Shown: in pieces, positions 7,041-7,147 of the stretch
Position numbering within the stretch: the first letter of the stretch is position 1
How the letters are laid out: every line of letters begins with the position of its first letter
Origin: an uncultured Prevotella sp.
Lineage (GTDB): Bacteria; Bacteroidota; Bacteroidia; Bacteroidales; Bacteroidaceae
Direction: 5' to 3'
Length of the DNA: 7,147 nucleotides
Assembly: GCA_900553285.1 (NCBI GenBank)
Contig: USCX01000068.1
Location: 1-7,147, forward strand
Notes under the pieces: generated by a model
Told to the model about the DNA's origin: nothing
Seen by the model: only the letters and a program-made list of their open reading frames with translations
The model's database searches: none
Translations under genes and position numbers: made by a program

Positions 7041-7062
7041 CGCCTTTCGCTATTTTTGTTTC
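7041..7062 (+). promoter_or_regulatory. Rightward promoter-like element, first copy
   Basis: This copy begins CGCCTTTCGC and contains TATTTTTG (7051-7058), a match to the -7 consensus TAnnTTTG, followed by TTTC. It is the first of two 22-base copies agreeing at 20 positions. No good TTTG is seen at the -33 spacing, where the T-free repeat tract lies instead. Transcription would begin near 7064 and enter two consecutive hairpins. Confidence 0.45.
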
Positions 7063-7076
7063 ACGAGGATAGGATG

Positions 7077-7114
7077 CGGCTCGGATGAGCCGGCAGAAAA
7101 ACAAGTTTTCCTGC
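7077..7114 (+). promoter_or_regulatory. Two abutting hairpins between the promoter copies
   Basis: Hairpin 1 pairs CGGCTC (7077-7082) with GAGCCG (7087-7092) around a GGAT loop. Hairpin 2 begins at the very next base: GCAG plus AAAA (7093-7101) pairs with TTTT plus CTGC (7106-7114), with one A/C mismatch and the loop CAAG. With no base between them they could stack end to end in an RNA started at the first promoter copy. A structured leader or attenuator is a possible role. Confidence 0.4.
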
Positions 7115-7125
7115 GGTTCACCACT

Positions 7126-7147
7126 CGCCTTTCACTATCTTTGTTTC
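7126..7147 (+). promoter_or_regulatory. Rightward promoter-like element, second copy, at window edge
   Basis: This second copy of the 22-base element lies 85 bases after the first and contains TATCTTTG (7136-7143), a full TAnnTTTG match. It differs from copy one at only two positions. Similarity may extend further left with a small gap: GCGG(C/T)TC precedes both. Transcription would begin just beyond the window end. Confidence 0.5.

Larger units (their letters stand above)
6418..7147. other. 730-base non-coding, probably divergent regulatory region
   Basis: No convincing gene lies here. Short open frames on both strands lack family signatures and proper starts. The left part (6418-6650) holds the leader, -7 boxes and palindromic operator for the leftward SusCD-like operon. 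The middle (6650-6950) holds a G8 run (6695-6702), two related TGACA-type sites (6709-6721, 6783-6795) and an imperfect long-loop hairpin (6835-6866). The right part (6949-7147) holds a T-free repeat tract, two rightward promoter-like elements and two abutting hairpins. This suggests that a rightward gene begins just beyond the window. Confidence 0.7.

Noticed and set aside
6904..7104. 66-residue open frame on - strand with a hydrophobic Val/Ala-rich stretch coded by the 21-base repeats
   Set aside because: It would need a TTG start and overlaps the hairpins and one rightward promoter-like element. The hydrophobicity follows simply from the lack of A on that strand. It is kept only as an alternative reading of the repeat.
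1..7147. CRISPR arrays, tRNA or rRNA genes, insertion sequences, attachment sites
   Set aside because: No regularly spaced long repeats with spacers, no cloverleaf or rRNA motifs, and no transposase or terminal inverted repeats with target duplications were found by eye.

Overview
The window looks like a chromosomal segment of a moderately GC-rich Bacteroidota species, most likely of the order Bacteroidales. The grounds are a SusC/RagA-type TonB-dependent porin followed directly by a SusD/RagB-type surface lipoprotein, promoter -7 boxes of the Bacteroidota form TAnnTTTG, A-rich translation starts with little Shine-Dalgarno character, and a kbl-type gene. Genus and species cannot be told from this sequence.

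Layout, left to right. Positions 2-391 (+) hold the C-terminal third of kbl (2-amino-3-ketobutyrate CoA ligase), cut by the window edge and followed by a strong hairpin terminator (417-459). The 266-base convergent spacer (392-657) also holds a second perfect hairpin (479-514) and the terminator of the opposing operon (601-638). Positions 658-6417 (-) form a three-gene operon read right to left: a SusC-like porin (3286-6417), then a SusD-like lipoprotein 21 bases on (1717-3264), then a fibronectin-III lipoprotein 39 bases on (658-1677). The last 730 bases (6418-7147) show no convincing gene. They carry the putative operon promoter and operator, and a second, rightward promoter zone with unusual repeats.

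How the genes probably work together. The SusD-like lipoprotein would sit as a lid on the SusC-like barrel and capture a ligand. The barrel would import it with TonB energy. The third lipoprotein is in the position of SusE-like accessory surface binding proteins. No glycoside hydrolase, peptidase, ECF sigma/anti-sigma pair or hybrid two-component regulator lies in the window, so the substrate (glycan, peptide or other) is unknown. The kbl fragment belongs to threonine/glycine metabolism and looks unrelated.

The most unusual part is the right-hand non-coding block. It has an 89-base run with no T on the + strand containing three copies of a motif spaced exactly 21 bases apart, then a 22-base promoter-like element present twice 85 bases apart, with two abutting hairpins between the copies. 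No wholly new system can be claimed from this window; the candidates for new biology are these regulatory structures and the undefined substrate of the SusCD-like operon.
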